From Bradyrhizobium sp. CCBAU 53340 (GTDB lineage: Bacteria; Pseudomonadota; Alphaproteobacteria; Rhizobiales; Xanthobacteraceae), in the NCBI RefSeq assembly GCF_015291645.1, contig NZ_CP030055.1, positions 7,524,501 through 7,588,500 on the forward strand: a stretch of 64,000 bases of DNA. The letters run 5' to 3'. Position 1 is the stretch's first letter. Each line of letters opens with the position of its first letter. The notes below the pieces were generated by a model that had not been told where the DNA came from, did not search any database, and saw only the letters and a list, made by a program, of their open reading frames with translations. This document shows, piece after piece, positions 16,277 to 24,615 of the stretch. The position numbers were made by a program, and so were the translations under genes.

Positions 16277-17629
16277 CTACCGGTCCGGACTTGCTCGCTC
16301 GAACTGGCGCAAGAGCTTGTTGCCGCGTTCGACTGCGGCATCGAGCGCGGCTTGCGCGCTCTTCCGGCCGGCGAAGGCCTGCTCCAGCTCGTCCTCGATC
16401 GCGCCCCGGATCAGCACGAAGGAGCCCAGCCTCATGCCTTTCGAATTCTCCGTCGGCGGATGCAGCGTGATCTGCTCGAACGAGATCGAGGAGCCCGGAT
16501 CGCGCTCGTAGAATCCTTGCGCGCGCGTCAGCTCGAAGGCGGCGCGGGTGATCGGCAGGTAGCCGGTGTTCTGGTGCCAGGCGGCCTGCACGCCGGGTTG
16601 CGACAGATAGGCGAAGAACCGCGCCACGCCCTTGTATTCCTCGCGCGGCCGGTCGCGCAGCACCCACAGCGTGGCGCCGCCTATGATGGAATTCTGCGGC
16701 GCGCCCGCAACGTCAGGCCAGTACGGCATCATGCCGTAGCCGATCTCGAATTTCGAATTGGCCTTGATGTCGGCACGCGTCGCCGACGAGCCGATGAAGA
16801 TGCCGCATTCGCCTTTCTGGAAACGCGGCTCGGCCGATTGTCCACGGCCGCTATAGTCGAACAGCTTTGTCTTCTGCCATTCGGCAAGCTGGGCGACGTG
16901 CTTGACCACGACCGGATTGTTGATGGTCAATTTCGCATCGAGTCCGGCAAAGCCGTTCGCGCGCGTGGCCAGCGGCAGATTGTGGAAGGCCGAGAAGTTT
17001 TCGACGTGGATCCACGAAGGCCATGACGTGGTGAAACCGCAAACTGCGCCGCGCTCGCGCAGGCGCTGTGCCGCGACGCCAAGCTCGGACCAGGTCTTCG
17101 GCGGCGTCTCGGGATCGAGGCCGGCATCGCGGAACATGGTCTTGTTGTAATAGAGGATCGGCGTCGACGAGTTGAACGGAAACGACAGCAAATTGCCCGA
17201 GGCGTCGGTGTAATAGCCCGAGACCGCCGGAAGGTAATCGTTGAGCGAGAACGGCTCGCCCATGTCGCGCATCATGCTGTAGACCGGATAGATCGCACCC
17301 TTGGCCGCCGTCATGGTGGCGGTGGCGACCTCGTTGACCTGGACGATCGCCGGCTGGCTGCGCGAGCGGAAGGCGAAGATCGCGGCCGTCACCGTCTCGG
17401 TGTAGTTGCCCTTGTAGGCAGGCACGATGCGGTAGTCGGACTGGGACGCGTTGAAGTCGGAGGCGAGCTTGTCGAGCTGCTTGCCAAGCTCTCCCGACAT
17501 GGCGTGCCACAGCGCGATCTCGGTCGTCGCGCGGGCCTCGCAGCTCAAGGCGAGGACCAAGGCGGCGGCGACGACCTGCAATAGGCGCAATGCTGAAGTC
17601 ACGATGGCCCGTCCCGGGTCAAGCGGCAA
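16277..17629 (-). CDS. ugpB: Glycerol-3-phosphate-type ABC binding protein (UgpB), orphan
   Basis: A periplasmic binding protein of 450 residues, collinear with UgpB, which binds sn-glycerol-3-phosphate or its diesters. Closely conserved stretches include LWHAMSGELGKQLDKLASDF, PAYKGNYTETV, the ligand-loop segment PFNSSTPILYYNK, NSIIGGATLWVL and WHQNTGYLPIT. A Sec signal peptide covers the first 35 residues or so. The start is uncertain: TTG at 17629 is the longest, and GTG at 17602 would give a tidier signal peptide. No ugpA, ugpE, ugpC or phosphodiesterase gene is adjacent, so it depends on a permease elsewhere or has a sensing role. It is divergent from the TRAP-receptor/kinase cluster, with a repeat-filled gap of about 400 bases. 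Confidence 0.85.
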   Translation of the reverse strand: MPLDPGRAIVTSALRLLQVVAAALVLALSCEARATTEIALWHAMSGELGKQLDKLASDFNASQSDYRIVPAYKGNYTETVTAAIFAFRSRSQPAIVQVNEVATATMTAAKGAIYPVYSMMRDMGEPFSLNDYLPAVSGYYTDASGNLLSFPFNSSTPILYYNKTMFRDAGLDPETPPKTWSELGVAAQRLRERGAVCGFTTSWPSWIHVENFSAFHNLPLATRANGFAGLDAKLTINNPVVVKHVAQLAEWQKTKLFDYSGRGQSAEPRFQKGECGIFIGSSATRADIKANSKFEIGYGMMPYWPDVAGAPQNSIIGGATLWVLRDRPREEYKGVARFFAYLSQPGVQAAWHQNTGYLPITRAAFELTRAQGFYERDPGSSISFEQITLHPPTENSKGMRLGSFVLIRGAIEDELEQAFAGRKSAQAALDAAVERGNKLLRQFERASPDR

Positions 17630-17768
17630 AAGGCGACGATACCCTGCTTAAGGCGCGGCACCAGCGCTTTCAACCGGGAATGAAGGCGGATGGCAGCGCA
17701 CCATCGCCCCCCGGGAGCCAGGACAATCGTATACGGTTGCACGATGCGGCGGGATCGGCGCTGGGCCC

Positions 17769-17893
17769 CCTCTCCCGCTTGCGGGAGAGGGTTGGGGAGA
17801 GGGTGTCTCCGCAACGGGACAAACCCCAAGAGGAAAGAACCCTCACCCGCCACGCTCTGCGAGCGTGTCGGCCTCTCCCGCAAGCGGGAGAGG
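17769..17893. repeat. Palindromic repeat, C/G-tract family (copy 3), in the ugpB-dctP gap
   Basis: Hairpins CTCTCCCGCTTGCGGGAGAG at the left and GCCTCTCCCGCAAGCGGGAG at the right. Between them is the same connecting sequence as copy 2 in reverse orientation (GTCTCCGCAACGGGAC, then GAACCCTCACCCGCC). It fills much of the 408-base gap between the two divergent binding-protein genes. The flanking bases 17630-17768 and 17894-18037 show no gene and must contain both promoters. Confidence 0.85.
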
Positions 17894-18037
17894 CCGAGCA
17901 AACCCCGCGGACAATCCTCGTGAAATCCATATGCAATTGCCCCACCCCGGGGGCCGGGATGGCCTTCCCTTTACCATCTGCTAGATTGCGTTGAACCTTT
18001 TGGTCCCGCCATAGACTCCATCACCGAGGGGTTGAGT

Positions 18038-19033
18038 GTGCCAGTGCTAAACCGTGCCGAACTCTCACGGACCGGGGTGATTTTCGTCGCGCTTCTGCTC
18101 GCCATCTGCGCGACGAGCGCCGCTGCGCGCGAATTCCGCGCCGCCGACACCCAGACCGAGGATTACCCGACCGTCCAGGCGTTGCGCTACATGGGCGCGC
18201 TGATCGCCGAGCGCACCAAGGGCCGGCACGAGATCAAGGTGTTTCACTCCCGCCAGCTCGGCGAGGAGAAGGAGACGATCGAGCAGACCCGCGCCGGAGC
18301 GATCGACCTCAACCGGACCAACGTCGCCCTGATCGGCAATTTCGTCCCGGCGATGAACGTGCTCGCCATGCCGTTCCTGTTCCGGTCCATCGAGCACATG
18401 CAGAAGGTGCTGGACGGGCCGATCGGCAAGGAAATCCTGAACAGTTTCGAGCCCTATGGCTTCGTCGGGCTCGCCTTCTACGATTCCGGGGCACGCTCGA
18501 TCTACAATGCCGTCCGTCCGGTGAAGAGCCTTGCCGACCTCAAGGGATTGCGGATCCGGGTGCAGCAATCGGAGTTGATGAGCCAGATGATCCGCGCGCT
18601 CGGCGCAGAGCCGGTCGAATTGCCCTATGGGCAGGTGCTGACGGGGCTCGCGACCCATCTGATCGACGGCGCGGAAAACAACTGGCCATCCTTCGTGACC
18701 ACGGACCATTACAAATATGCCGGCTACTACACCCTCACCGAGCACACGATGAGCCCGGAGGTGCTGGTGATCTCGCTCAAGGCCTGGCGCAGCCTGTCGG
18801 CCGAGGACCAGGCCATCTTCAAGGAGGCCGCGCAGCGCTCCTCCAGGTTCATGCGCGAAAAGTGGCGTGACCTCGAGGAGCAGTCGCAGCGCAAGGCGGA
18901 GGCCGCCGGCATCACCGTGACCAGGGATATCGACCGCAAGCCGTTCGAGGACGCGATGGCGCCGATCTACGCCAAGGCCGCGCAGGATCCCGCGGCTTCC
19001 GCGCTGATCGAACGCATTCGCAAGGTGGAGTGA
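18038..19033 (+). CDS. TRAP-type periplasmic binding protein (DctP family), orphan
   Basis: A binding protein of 331 residues with a Sec signal (GVIFVALLLAICATSAAA). DctP marks are ALRYMGALIAERTKGRHEIK, the VFHSRQLGEEKETIEQTR region, and KGLRIRVQQSELM, whose Arg is the usual carboxylate clamp of TRAP receptors. Ligands of the family are normally organic or sialic acids. The GTG start at 18038 follows GAGGGG with six-base spacing; a TTG at 18032 is too close to that site. No DctQ/DctM membrane subunits are present. The next gene, a membrane histidine kinase, begins 6 bases after the stop, so this receptor probably feeds a signalling system rather than a transporter, or does both with a distant permease. 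Confidence 0.9.
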   Translation: MPVLNRAELSRTGVIFVALLLAICATSAAAREFRAADTQTEDYPTVQALRYMGALIAERTKGRHEIKVFHSRQLGEEKETIEQTRAGAIDLNRTNVALIGNFVPAMNVLAMPFLFRSIEHMQKVLDGPIGKEILNSFEPYGFVGLAFYDSGARSIYNAVRPVKSLADLKGLRIRVQQSELMSQMIRALGAEPVELPYGQVLTGLATHLIDGAENNWPSFVTTDHYKYAGYYTLTEHTMSPEVLVISLKAWRSLSAEDQAIFKEAAQRSSRFMREKWRDLEEQSQRKAEAAGITVTRDIDRKPFEDAMAPIYAKAAQDPAASALIERIRKVE

Positions 19034-19039
19034 CGCTGC

Positions 19040-21118
19040 TTGATCGCGCCCGGCACCAGCGAGATCGCAGAGCGGCCGCCCGGCCCGATCGGGCGATTGC
19101 GCGCGCGGCTCGTCGGCGTGCTGCGCGCGGTGCCGATCCGCTGGCGCATCCTGTCGATCGCGGCGCTGAACTCGGCCGTGGTGATCGTGCTGGTGGCGAT
19201 GATCTGGAACGGCGCGCAGGTGCTTGGCTCGGCCTGGGACGATGTGCGCCAGGTGCGCGAATCCGACCGGATCCTGGCGCTGCTCGAAAGCGAGACGGGA
19301 CGGCTGCAGAACCTGATCCACCGCTACATCAACCAGCCGAGCCCGGACCTGTTCGCCGAGATCCTGCTGCTGCGCGAGGCCGTGCTGGGCACGCTGACCG
19401 ACCGCGCCGCCAAGGACCCGATGCTGTCGGGCTCGGTCGAGGAGCTGGAGCGCACCACCGACCGCTTCCTCAACGGCTTTGGCGAGCTGCGCACCGTGCA
19501 GGCCACCATCGCCAAGACCTATGAGGAGCAGGTGCAGGGCCCGGCCAAGGACATGGCCGGCCTCTACTCCATCATCGAGGGCGCCACCGGCCATCGCGAC
19601 GCGCTGATCTGGCCCTCGCTTGGCAAGTCGCGCGAGGCCTTCACCGCGATGCTGGTGGCGGCCAACTCCTATTACCTGTCGCTGTCACCAGGCGCCGCCG
19701 ACGATGCCCGCCGCAACACCGAGACGATCGAAAAGACCATTCCGGTGATGATCGACCTCGCCGACAATGACCTGCAGAAGATGGCGCTGCAGAAGCTCGC
19801 CACCCGCACCATGGCGCTGCGCGAGGGCTTTGCAAGGCTCTCCGAGCAGTTGACGAACCGTACCGAGCTCTTGCGCAACACCATCGACGCCAGCCAGGCC
19901 GAGGCGATCGGCGCCATCGACGATCTCTCGACCAAGATGCGCCAGCGCGAGCAGAAGGCGCAGGAGACCTTCGATCGCACGCTCGCCGACATTTCACGGC
20001 GTGTTCTGTCGATCGCGGTGATCTTCCTCGGCATCATCCTCACCGCCGGCGTGCTGATCGCGCTGTCGATCCGCCTGCCGCTGCAACAGATCATGGCCGC
20101 GATGCGCGCGATCACGCTCGGCGATCTCGGCCGCGAGGTGCAGGGCACGCACGCACGCGACGAGGTCGGGGCGATGGCGCGCGCGGTGGAGGTGTTCCGC
20201 GAGAATGCGATCGCCAAGCGCCAGACCGAGGACGAGCTGCGCGCCTCCAAGGAAAAGGCCGAGAGCGCGCTGCTCGAGCTCAACACCGCGCAGCAGAATC
20301 TGATCGACGCCGAGAGGCTCGCCGCGCTCGGCGGCCTCGTCGCCGGCGTCGCGCATGAGGTCAACAACCCGATCGGGATCAGCCTGACGGTGGCCTCGAG
20401 CTTTGCCCGCCGCAGCGAGATCTTCGAGGCCCAGCTGAGGGGCGACGGGGGCTTGCGCCGCTCGCAGCTCGAGGAGTTCGTGCAGTCCTCGCGCGACGCC
20501 TCGCAGCAGCTGGTCGCCAACCTCCAGCGCGCCGGCGAGCTGATCCAGTCGTTCAAGCAGGTCGCGGTCGACCGCTCGCATGCCGAGCGGCGGCAGTTCT
20601 CGCTCAGCGAAGCGACCGACCAGATCATTGCGAGCCTGCGGCCCGTGCTGAAGCGCTCGCCGATCACGCTCGAGGTCGACGTGCCGGAGGGCCTGCTGCT
20701 GGACGGCTACCCTGGCTCCTATGGCCAGATCCTGACCAACCTCTTCCTCAACGCCGCCAACCACGCCTTCGCCGGCGGCCGGGCCGGCACCATCACCATC
20801 GCAGCCAAACCGCGCGGCAGCGACGATATCGAGGTCATCTTCGCCGATGACGGGGCCGGCATGACCCCTGATGTGCAACGCCAGGCCTTTGACCCCTTCT
20901 TTACCACAAGGCGCAATGAAGGCGGCACGGGACTGGGCTTGCATATCGTCTATAACCTTGTCACCCAGCAGCTCGGCGGGCGGATGATGCTGGAATCCAA
21001 GCTGGGACAAGGCACGACTTTTCGGATTATCATGCCGCGGATCGCCAAGGGCGGTGCGCAAAGCACAGAAAGTGACGGGACCTCTCAATGGCCGAACAGG
21101 ACGATGTCCTCCACCTGA
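19040..21118 (+). CDS. Membrane sensor histidine kinase with HAMP domain
   Basis: A 692-residue kinase. TM1 is about residues 37-56, then a large, mostly helical periplasmic domain of about 265 residues, TM2 about 322-343, HAMP about 344-396, and a coiled coil. The phosphoacceptor His439 is in GGLVAGVAHEVNNPIG. The ATPase domain has the N box NLFLNAANHA, G1 DDGAGM, F box FDPFFTTR and G2 GGTGLGLHI. HxxNNP is typical of the DctB/NtrB-like HPK4 group. It starts at TTG 19040 with GGTGGAG upstream, 6 bases after the TRAP receptor stop, and overlaps the next gene by 31 bases. The periplasmic domain is large enough to contact the receptor. The partner regulators lie directly downstream; the signal is unknown. 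Confidence 0.92.
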   Translation: MIAPGTSEIAERPPGPIGRLRARLVGVLRAVPIRWRILSIAALNSAVVIVLVAMIWNGAQVLGSAWDDVRQVRESDRILALLESETGRLQNLIHRYINQPSPDLFAEILLLREAVLGTLTDRAAKDPMLSGSVEELERTTDRFLNGFGELRTVQATIAKTYEEQVQGPAKDMAGLYSIIEGATGHRDALIWPSLGKSREAFTAMLVAANSYYLSLSPGAADDARRNTETIEKTIPVMIDLADNDLQKMALQKLATRTMALREGFARLSEQLTNRTELLRNTIDASQAEAIGAIDDLSTKMRQREQKAQETFDRTLADISRRVLSIAVIFLGIILTAGVLIALSIRLPLQQIMAAMRAITLGDLGREVQGTHARDEVGAMARAVEVFRENAIAKRQTEDELRASKEKAESALLELNTAQQNLIDAERLAALGGLVAGVAHEVNNPIGISLTVASSFARRSEIFEAQLRGDGGLRRSQLEEFVQSSRDASQQLVANLQRAGELIQSFKQVAVDRSHAERRQFSLSEATDQIIASLRPVLKRSPITLEVDVPEGLLLDGYPGSYGQILTNLFLNAANHAFAGGRAGTITIAAKPRGSDDIEVIFADDGAGMTPDVQRQAFDPFFTTRRNEGGTGLGLHIVYNLVTQQLGGRMMLESKLGQGTTFRIIMPRIAKGGAQSTESDGTSQWPNRTMSST

Positions 21119-22833
21119 TCGACGACACCGGTACCGCGTCGGAGGATATGGACGCCCGGAAATGGAAGATCGCCGTCATCGACGACGATCCGGCCGTGCA
21201 TGACGGCACCCGCTTTGCGCTGTCCGACTACACGCTGAACGGCCAGGGCCTGGAGATCCTCTCCGCCCATTCCGCGGCGGAAGGCCGCAAGCTGATGGCC
21301 GAGCACAGCGACATCGCAGCGGTGCTGCTCGACGTCATCATGGAGACCGACGTCGCCGGCCTCGAGCTGGTCGAATACATCCGCAACGTGCTCAAGAACG
21401 AGACCGTACGCATCATCCTGCGCACCGGCCAGCCCGGCCAGGCGCCGGAGCGGCGCGTCATCGTGCAGTACGACATCAACGACTACAAGGCCAAGACCGA
21501 GCTCACCGCCGACAAGCTGTTCACCTCGCTGACCGCGGCGCTGCGCTCCTACCAGCAGCTCGAACGCATGGTGCAGACGCGGCGCGGGCTGGAGATCATC
21601 ATCGATGCGGCCTCGACGCTGTATGACTTCAAGTCGATGCAGCGGCTCGCCGAGGGCGTCTTGACCCAGCTCGCCTCGCTGCTCAACGCGGATTGCGCCG
21701 GCATATTGGTGCTGCGCGACAATGGCGGCGTCGACCCCGAGCTTTCGGTGCTGGCCGGCAGCGGCTGCTACAGCCGTTTCATCGGCACGACCTCGTCGAA
21801 GGCGCTCGACCCCGACCTGCGCGCGATGGTGGAAGCCGCCTTCCAGGGCCGCAAGAACGAGTTCGCGGACCATCGCAGCGTGATCTATTTGCGCACCGGG
21901 TCGGGCCGCGAGGTGGTGGTGCTGCTGCAGGCCGAGCGCGAGCTCTCCGAGACCGACCGTTCGCTGGTCGAGATCTTCTCGAGCCGGCTCTCGATCGCCT
22001 TCGACAACGTCATCCTCTATCAGCAGCTGCAGGACGCCAACACCCAGCTGGAAGACCGCGTCACCCAGCGCACCCGCGCGCTGATGCAGGCCAACCGCCG
22101 CCTGTCGGCGCAATGGCTGCGACTGCAGCGCGCCAACGGCTTCAAGAACGAGATTCTGGGTACCGTCGCGCACGATCTGAAGAACCCGCTCGGCGTCATC
22201 CTCGGCCGCACCGAGATGCTGAAGGAGCTGATCTCGACCGGCGCCTCGACCAATGGCGTGGTCGCCCAGGTCGATCATATCAGAGACGCCACCAAACGTC
22301 TGACCACGATGGTCGATCATCTGATCTCGGACGCGATGGCCGATGCCTTCGACATCACCATCCGGCGCGAGCCGGTCGACGTCGCAGCCCTGGTCAAGGA
22401 GGTTGCCGAGGCCAACCAGCCGCTCGCGGTCAACAAGCAGCAGTCGATCAGCGTCAGCGCGCCCAGCAATATCGTGACCATGTGCGATACCGACCGCATC
22501 CGCGAGGCGATCGACAATCTGATCAGCAACGCCATCAAATACTCGCCGATCGCAGGCAAGATCACCGTCGCGGTCACCCACGAGGGCAACGACACCATCA
22601 TCCGCGTCAGCGACGAGGGCGCCGGCCTGTCGCCGGAGGATCTCGGCCGCCTGTTCGGCCGGTTCCAGCGGCTATCGGCAAAGCCGACGGCGGGTGAGAG
22701 CTCGACGGGGCTTGGGTTGTCCATCGTCAAGCGTATTATCGACATGCATGGCGGCGAGGTGACCGCCGACAGCGACGGCCCGGGCAAGGGCTCGACCTTC
22801 ACTATCACCCTGCCCGCGACCGAGATGCCATGA
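21088..22833 (+). CDS. Inverted hybrid kinase: receiver-DUF3369-histidine kinase
   Basis: A cytoplasmic protein of 581 residues. An N-terminal receiver domain (acidic pair in VIDDDPAV, phosphoacceptor Asp82 in AVLLDVIM, Lys near 134-136) is followed by a DUF3369/GAF-like domain (about 160-305, starting MVQTRRGLEIIIDAASTLYD), a short coiled coil, the HisKA segment with His362 in GTVAHDLKNPLGVILG, and a HATPase domain (NLISNAIKYSP, DEGAGLSPED, TGLGLSIVKRII). Having the receiver before the kinase suggests it takes phosphate or an input from the upstream membrane kinase and then acts on the next regulator. No membrane segment is seen. It overlaps the preceding gene by 31 bases, arguing for coupled translation. 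Confidence 0.9.
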   Translation: MAEQDDVLHLIDDTGTASEDMDARKWKIAVIDDDPAVHDGTRFALSDYTLNGQGLEILSAHSAAEGRKLMAEHSDIAAVLLDVIMETDVAGLELVEYIRNVLKNETVRIILRTGQPGQAPERRVIVQYDINDYKAKTELTADKLFTSLTAALRSYQQLERMVQTRRGLEIIIDAASTLYDFKSMQRLAEGVLTQLASLLNADCAGILVLRDNGGVDPELSVLAGSGCYSRFIGTTSSKALDPDLRAMVEAAFQGRKNEFADHRSVIYLRTGSGREVVVLLQAERELSETDRSLVEIFSSRLSIAFDNVILYQQLQDANTQLEDRVTQRTRALMQANRRLSAQWLRLQRANGFKNEILGTVAHDLKNPLGVILGRTEMLKELISTGASTNGVVAQVDHIRDATKRLTTMVDHLISDAMADAFDITIRREPVDVAALVKEVAEANQPLAVNKQQSISVSAPSNIVTMCDTDRIREAIDNLISNAIKYSPIAGKITVAVTHEGNDTIIRVSDEGAGLSPEDLGRLFGRFQRLSAKPTAGESSTGLGLSIVKRIIDMHGGEVTADSDGPGKGSTFTITLPATEMP

Positions 22834-22857
22834 TTTGAGTCCTGAGATCTGAGTGAC

Positions 22858-23595
22858 ATGACACAAAGCCAGCACATCATGATCGTCGACGACGAGGCCC
22901 CGGCCCGGGAGATGGTCGGCGATTACCTCAAGATGCACGGCTTCACCGTGACGCTGTGCGACGGCGGAAAGAGCCTGCGTGCCGCGATCGACGGCAGCAT
23001 GCCCGATCTCGTCGTGCTCGACCTCAACATGCCCGAGGAAGACGGCCTGTCGATCATCCGCGACCTCAAGAGCCGCATCAACGTGCCCGTGATCATGCTG
23101 ACGGCGACGGCGAGCCCGATCGACCGCGTCGTCGGCCTCGAGCTCGGCGCCGACGATTACGTGGCAAAACCCTGCGAGCTGCGCGAGCTGATGGCGCGCA
23201 TCCGCTCGGTGCTGCGGCGGAGCACGCCGGCGAAATCAGCAGGCAGCGACGCGGCGCCGGCGAAATCGGACAAGGATCAATTGGTGCGCTTCGGCACCAA
23301 ATGGCTCGACCTCGAAGCCCAGGCGCTGCGCGACGACGAAGGCAACGAGCATCCGCTGACTGCGTCCGAGTTCGGGCTGCTCAAAGTATTCGCGGCCAAT
23401 CCGAAGCGCGTGCTGTCGCGCGAGCGGCTGCTCGAGCTTGCCAATGCGCGCGACGCCGAAGCCTTCGACCGCGCCGTCGACCTGCGCATCATGCGCATCC
23501 GCCGCAAGATCGAGCCCGACCCGACCAAGCCCGCCGTGATCCGCACCATCCGCGGCGGCGGCTATTTGTTCTCGCCCCAGGGCGAGAAGGCGTAG
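22858..23595 (+). CDS. OmpR-family response regulator
   Basis: A 245-residue DNA-binding regulator. The receiver has IVDDEAPAREMV, phosphoacceptor Asp55 in LVVLDLNMPEEDG and Lys104 in GADDYVAKP. After a linker rich in Ala, Lys and Ser (about 120-140), the winged-helix trans_reg_C domain runs from FGTKWLDLE to the C-terminus with ASEFGLLKVFAANPKRVLSR and the terminal RTIRGGGYLF. It is the third gene of the receptor-kinase cluster, 24 bases after the hybrid kinase, and the only member with a DNA-binding domain, hence the probable output. Its targets are not visible; the divergent ugpB-like gene is one candidate. Confidence 0.93.
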   Translation: MTQSQHIMIVDDEAPAREMVGDYLKMHGFTVTLCDGGKSLRAAIDGSMPDLVVLDLNMPEEDGLSIIRDLKSRINVPVIMLTATASPIDRVVGLELGADDYVAKPCELRELMARIRSVLRRSTPAKSAGSDAAPAKSDKDQLVRFGTKWLDLEAQALRDDEGNEHPLTASEFGLLKVFAANPKRVLSRERLLELANARDAEAFDRAVDLRIMRIRRKIEPDPTKPAVIRTIRGGGYLFSPQGEKA

Positions 23596-23610
23596 GGGCA
23601 ACCTCGTCAG

Positions 23611-23711
23611 GTGCCGCAGGGTGGGCAAAGCGGAGCGTGCCCACCATTCTCGCAGCATTTCTAAAAGATCGTGGGCACGGCGCGAAGTGCGCCTTGGCCC
23701 ACCTACGGCAC
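23611..23711. repeat. Inverted repeat, GGGTGGGC family (copy 1)
   Basis: An imperfect inverted repeat of about 100 bases. The left side has CGCAGGGTGGGCAAAGCG and CGTGCCCACCATTC; the right side has GATCGTGGGCACGGCG and GCCTTGGCCCACCTACGGC. It lies 16 bases after the response-regulator stop. A second copy is at 33431-33560. Confidence 0.8.
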
Positions 23712-23856
23712 TGTGTTTGGAGCCGGAGCTGCGTCGCGGCGACGCCGATGGGTGTAACGCGACCAAACGCAAGGCCCGGAAATTCGTTCCTCCCAGTCCA
23801 ATTCCGCAGTACCGTATTTTCCAAGCCTTGAAATTCCACGATTTTTTGCCGCGAAT

Positions 23857-23936
23857 GTTTCGTGGCGATTTGTGCGACGAAACAATTTAGCGGCGCACGA
23901 AACCATTTTCCCCTTTTCGTGCAGACGTCCCGAAAC
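23857..23936. promoter_or_regulatory. ACGAAAC repeats upstream of the ECF sigma gene
   Basis: GTTTCGT at 23857-23863 is the inverted complement of ACGAAAC at 23877-23883. The same heptamer recurs directly at 23897-23903, exactly 20 bases on, and CGAAAC again at 23931-23936. The rest of the 23712-24003 gap holds no gene. The copies could be -35-like elements of an autoregulated ECF promoter or sites for a regulator; another ACGAAAC lies at 24685-24691, after the gene. The role is inference. Confidence 0.35.
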
Positions 23937-24003
23937 GTTGGCTCATTAACACTTTGGTCCAAGGAAACGCCGCTCGGTTGCGGCGCACCGGGGAGCCAAG
24001 TCA

Positions 24004-24615
24004 ATGCGGAACGTCATCGCCATCAACGCCCAGGCCAGTCAGGGCATCATTGCCGCTCAGGCGACTTCGGACGACATGCTTCTGGAAAGCATTGCCGACG
24101 GCAACCGGACGTCGATGCACATCCTCTATTGCCGGCACAATGTGCGGGTCTACCGTTTCATCCTGCGCATCGTGCGCGATGCCACCACCGCGGAAGACCT
24201 CGTCAGCCAGGTGTTTCTGGACGTGTGGCGGACCGCCGGCCAGTTTCAGGGCCGCTCGCAGGTCTCGACCTGGCTGCTCTCGATCGCCCGCTTCAAGGCG
24301 TTGACCGCGATGCGCCAGCGCCGCTTCGAGGACATCGACCAGGAAGACGTGCGCCAGATCCCGGACAGCTGCGACACGCCCGAGACCTCGCTCGACCGCA
24401 GCGACACCAGCGCCATCCTGCGCGCCTGCGTCGCCAAGCTGTCGCCCGCCCACCGCGAGATCATCACCCTCGTCTACTACCACGAGAAGTCGGTGGAGGA
24501 GGTCGGGCAGATCATCGGCATCCCCCAGAGCACGGTGAAGACCCGCATGTTCTATGCCCGCAAGCAGCTCGCCGATCTGCTTAAGACTTGCGGCGTCGAC
24601 CGGTTCGCCGCCTAA
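24004..24615 (+). CDS. ECF-type RNA polymerase sigma factor
   Basis: A 203-residue sigma factor with region 2 at about 28-95 (RHNVRVYRFILRIVRDATTAEDLVSQVF, including the conserved acidic helix and DVWRTAGQF) and region 4 at about 130-190 (LSPAHREIITLVYYHEKSVE, VGQIIGIPQSTVKTRMFYAR). The linker between the two regions is short, as in ECF factors, and regions 1 and 3 are absent. It starts at ATG 24004 with GGGGAG nearby. No anti-sigma gene is adjacent; the next gene is a CcdA-like membrane protein about 300 bases on, after a strong terminator. ECF factors of this length usually answer envelope, oxidative or metal stress. The subgroup and regulon are not determined here. Confidence 0.92.
   Translation: MRNVIAINAQASQGIIAAQATSDDMLLESIADGNRTSMHILYCRHNVRVYRFILRIVRDATTAEDLVSQVFLDVWRTAGQFQGRSQVSTWLLSIARFKALTAMRQRRFEDIDQEDVRQIPDSCDTPETSLDRSDTSAILRACVAKLSPAHREIITLVYYHEKSVEEVGQIIGIPQSTVKTRMFYARKQLADLLKTCGVDRFAA

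Noticed and set aside
18065..19594. 509-codon open frame on the minus strand
   Set aside because: Antisense of the TRAP receptor and kinase genes; no start context or motif.
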